Positions 7,702 to 8,489 of a DNA stretch of 8,489 nucleotides are shown piece after piece. A program made the position numbers and the translations under genes. Source of the DNA: an uncultured Acidimicrobiia bacterium (GTDB taxonomy: Bacteria > Actinomycetota > Acidimicrobiia > Spongiisociales > JAENVV01); the NCBI GenBank assembly GCA_905480085.1, contig CAJQPD010000206.1, positions 1 to 8,489 of the forward strand. The letters are read 5' to 3'. Under the pieces are notes generated by a model. It did no database searches and was not told the origin of the DNA. It saw only the letters and a list, made by a program, of their open reading frames with translations. Every line of letters starts with the position of its first letter. Position 1 is the stretch's first letter.

Positions 7702-7910
7702 TGGTCGTTGCGGAACCAGTCGGCGAACCGTTCGAGGGCGTTCCAGGCGTGCTCGGTTCCTTCGATGAGGGGGAACAGGAGGCCGTAGCCGATGAGGATG
7801 GCGCCGGGGACGATGAACACGACGGTGGTGACGCAGATGAGGCCGAGGCCGATGAGCAGCGCCATGCCTGCGAGGACGTTGAGGGGCGCCCATTCCTTCT
7901 TCGGTGTCAC
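7695..7910 (-). CDS. Small integral membrane protein, two predicted TM segments, 71 aa
   Basis: The 71-residue product starts MTPKKEWAPL from a GTG codon. Residues 11-49 are almost continuously hydrophobic and Gly-rich, from NVLAGMALLIGLGLICVTTV on to PGAILIGYGLLFPLI. That is long enough for two helices with a tight turn near Val34-Pro35. The N terminus is charged (KKE). The C-terminal 20 residues are polar and aromatic (HAWNALERFADWFRNDHF) and probably form an amphipathic helix. Size and topology fit a class II-like holin or another small phage membrane protein. No lysin gene is visible nearby, so holin is only a candidate. The start overlaps the previous stop as GTGA and has a near-ideal ribosome binding site. 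The TAG stop lies inside the inverted repeat upstream of the terminase. Confidence 0.85.
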   Translation of the reverse strand: MTPKKEWAPLNVLAGMALLIGLGLICVTTVVFIVPGAILIGYGLLFPLIEGTEHAWNALERFADWFRNDHF

Positions 7911-8131
7911 GCCAACTCCTCCTTGTGGTGGTGCAACGACCAAACATCCAGGCACCGCGTCGTGCAGAAGTGCCACTCCTGGTCGTGCGCCACGTTGTCG
8001 GCGACCTTCACCCCGATGTCGCGGTACACGCTGTACCAGCCTTGCGGGGGCTGCTGGGAGAACCGTGCGTTGTCGTGGGGTTCGATGACCGTGACGTTGC
8101 AGTTGTCGCACCGCCACCCGTAGCCCCTCAT
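7907..8131 (-). CDS. Small four-cysteine, putative zinc-binding protein, 74 aa
   Basis: The 74-residue product has a C-x2-C pair near the N terminus (WRCDNC, Cys8 and Cys11). A C-x3-C pair lies near the C terminus (WHFCTTRCLDVW, Cys56 and Cys60, with His54 beside it). Two separated cysteine pairs joined by a mostly beta-looking middle (GWYSVYRDIGVKV) suggest a single treble-clef or zinc-ribbon fold. The tail is basic, acidic and His-rich (LHHHKEELA). An in-frame GTG at 8143 exists, but the ATG at 8131 overlaps the previous stop as TGATG and is preferred. The gene contains the strong ribosome binding site of the next gene. Its role is unknown: nucleic-acid binding or a host-takeover protein are possibilities, and neither is shown by the sequence. 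Confidence 0.85.
   Translation of the reverse strand: MRGYGWRCDNCNVTVIEPHDNARFSQQPPQGWYSVYRDIGVKVADNVAHDQEWHFCTTRCLDVWSLHHHKEELA
7918..7924 (-). promoter_or_regulatory. Strong ribosome binding site for the 71-aa membrane protein
   Basis: AAGGAGG on the minus strand lies 7 bases upstream of the GTG at 7910, inside the end of the preceding gene. It fixes the start of the short membrane protein. It also argues against the 174-residue extension of the same frame, which would begin at 8219. Confidence 0.8.
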
Positions 8132-8388
8132 CAGATGCCCCACCGCAGGAACGCCTCAGCCACATCAGCGTCACGAACAGCAACGGGGGCGTTCTCACCG
8201 AGCAGCACCCTGACCTCATCGACCGCGCCCTGCAACCTGAGTGCGTGCGCCATCAACACATCCGGATGCGACACCCCCCGCAACGTCGACCCATCCGGCA
8301 TCCCGGCGAACCACGTCCCCGGCAACTGCTTCGACACCACACCATTGCCCGGCTTCGGCATCCTGATCGGCTCCTCCAACGGACCCAT
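8131..8388 (-). CDS. Hypothetical phage protein, 85 aa
   Basis: I do not recognise this family. The 85-residue product starts MGPLEEPIRMPKPGNG and ends AEAFLRWGI. The first 45 residues are rich in Pro and Gly (for example LPGTWFAGMPDGSTLRG). Residues 42-82 look helical and mildly amphipathic (VLMAHALRLQGAVDEVRVLL). There are no cysteines, membrane segments or signal peptide. A GTG 36 bases upstream is also in frame, but the ATG at 8388 is preferred. It has a good ribosome binding site (AAGGGGAG with a 6-base spacer) and it overlaps the previous stop as TGATG. Its own stop overlaps the next gene in the same way. Its position in the small-gene chain before the terminase gives no specific function. 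Confidence 0.8.
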   Translation of the reverse strand: MGPLEEPIRMPKPGNGVVSKQLPGTWFAGMPDGSTLRGVSHPDVLMAHALRLQGAVDEVRVLLGENAPVAVRDADVAEAFLRWGI

Positions 8389-8489
8389 CAGTGGCTCCCC
8401 TTCCTCTGCCCGCACACCTGACACCCCGGCTTGTACTTGTCGCCCTTGAACTCGTGACCCCTTGGTGACCCAGTGGGTTCCGTCGGCCC
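8388..8489 (-). CDS. C-terminal end of a small zinc-knuckle protein (partial)
   Basis: Only the last 33 codons are inside the window; the start lies beyond the right edge. The peptide ends GDKYKPGCQVCGQRKGSH and then TGA. The C-x2-C-G-x5-H arrangement looks like a short zinc knuckle of the kind common in small early or accessory proteins of actinobacterial phages. That link is from general familiarity, not a search. The frame was chosen because its codons mostly end in G or C, whereas the overlapping frame that extends the next gene upstream is richer in A-ending codons. Its TGA stop also shares a base with the ATG of the following gene (TGATG), a typical translational-coupling junction. Function is unknown; zinc binding is inferred. 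Confidence 0.6.
   Translation of the reverse strand, partial: GPTEPTGSPRGHEFKGDKYKPGCQVCGQRKGSH
8395..8402 (-). promoter_or_regulatory. Ribosome binding site deciding the 85-aa start
   Basis: AAGGGGAG on the minus strand lies 6 bases upstream of the ATG at 8388. It supports that start over the longer GTG-initiated reading frame. Confidence 0.7.

Noticed and set aside
7695..8219. A 174-aa minus-strand protein ending like the small membrane protein
   Set aside because: Its first 100 residues overlap the 74-aa four-cysteine gene in another frame and are Arg-rich. The GTG at 7910 has a near-perfect ribosome binding site and a GTGA overlap, so only the last 71 residues are real.
1..8489. tRNA genes, CRISPR repeats, insertion sequences, toxin-antitoxin or defence genes
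   Set aside because: None was seen by reading. There is almost no non-coding space, and all minus-strand genes fit a phage packaging and structural module.

Overview
The window is the start of the packaging and structural module of a tailed double-stranded DNA bacteriophage or prophage (Caudoviricetes). Every supported gene lies on the minus strand, so the biological order runs from position 8489 down to 1. The sequence is GC-rich, with G- or C-ending codons and GTG starts with AGGAGG-type ribosome binding sites. Together with small CxxCG..H zinc-knuckle proteins, this suggests a phage of a high-GC actinobacterium. The host is inferred from composition and protein style; no host gene is present.

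In transcription order there are four small genes. They are the 3' end of a zinc-knuckle protein (8388 to beyond 8489), an unrecognised 85-residue protein (8131-8388), a 74-residue four-cysteine protein (7907-8131) and a 71-residue protein with two predicted membrane segments (7695-7910). They are chained by TGATG, TGATG and GTGA stop/start overlaps. A short intergenic gap with a perfect 7-bp inverted repeat (7684-7701) separates them from the large terminase gene (5830-7659). The terminase has a recognisable ATPase and nuclease and an extra N-terminal helix-turn-helix-like segment. The portal gene (4016-5821) follows 8 bases after the terminase stop. It overlaps by ATGA a 126-residue Pro/Gly-rich protein (3639-4019), which overlaps by GTGA a giant gene. 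That giant gene is open for 1214 codons from 3642 and runs off the left edge.

The terminase motor docks on the portal to pump DNA into the head. The small protein after the portal and the giant protein are probably virion components. The giant protein has long coiled coils and a hydrophobic segment, which fits an internal virion, ejection or tape-measure-like role. No capsid, scaffold or protease gene lies within the first 5.4 kb after the terminase stop except possibly inside the giant protein. This differs from the common terminase-portal-protease-capsid order.

There is no gene-free stretch over 300 bases. I saw no tRNA, CRISPR array, insertion sequence or defence system, and no clearly new non-phage system. 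The points most worth a second look are the giant protein, the helix-turn-helix fused to the terminase, and a codon-wobble switch inside the terminase gene.
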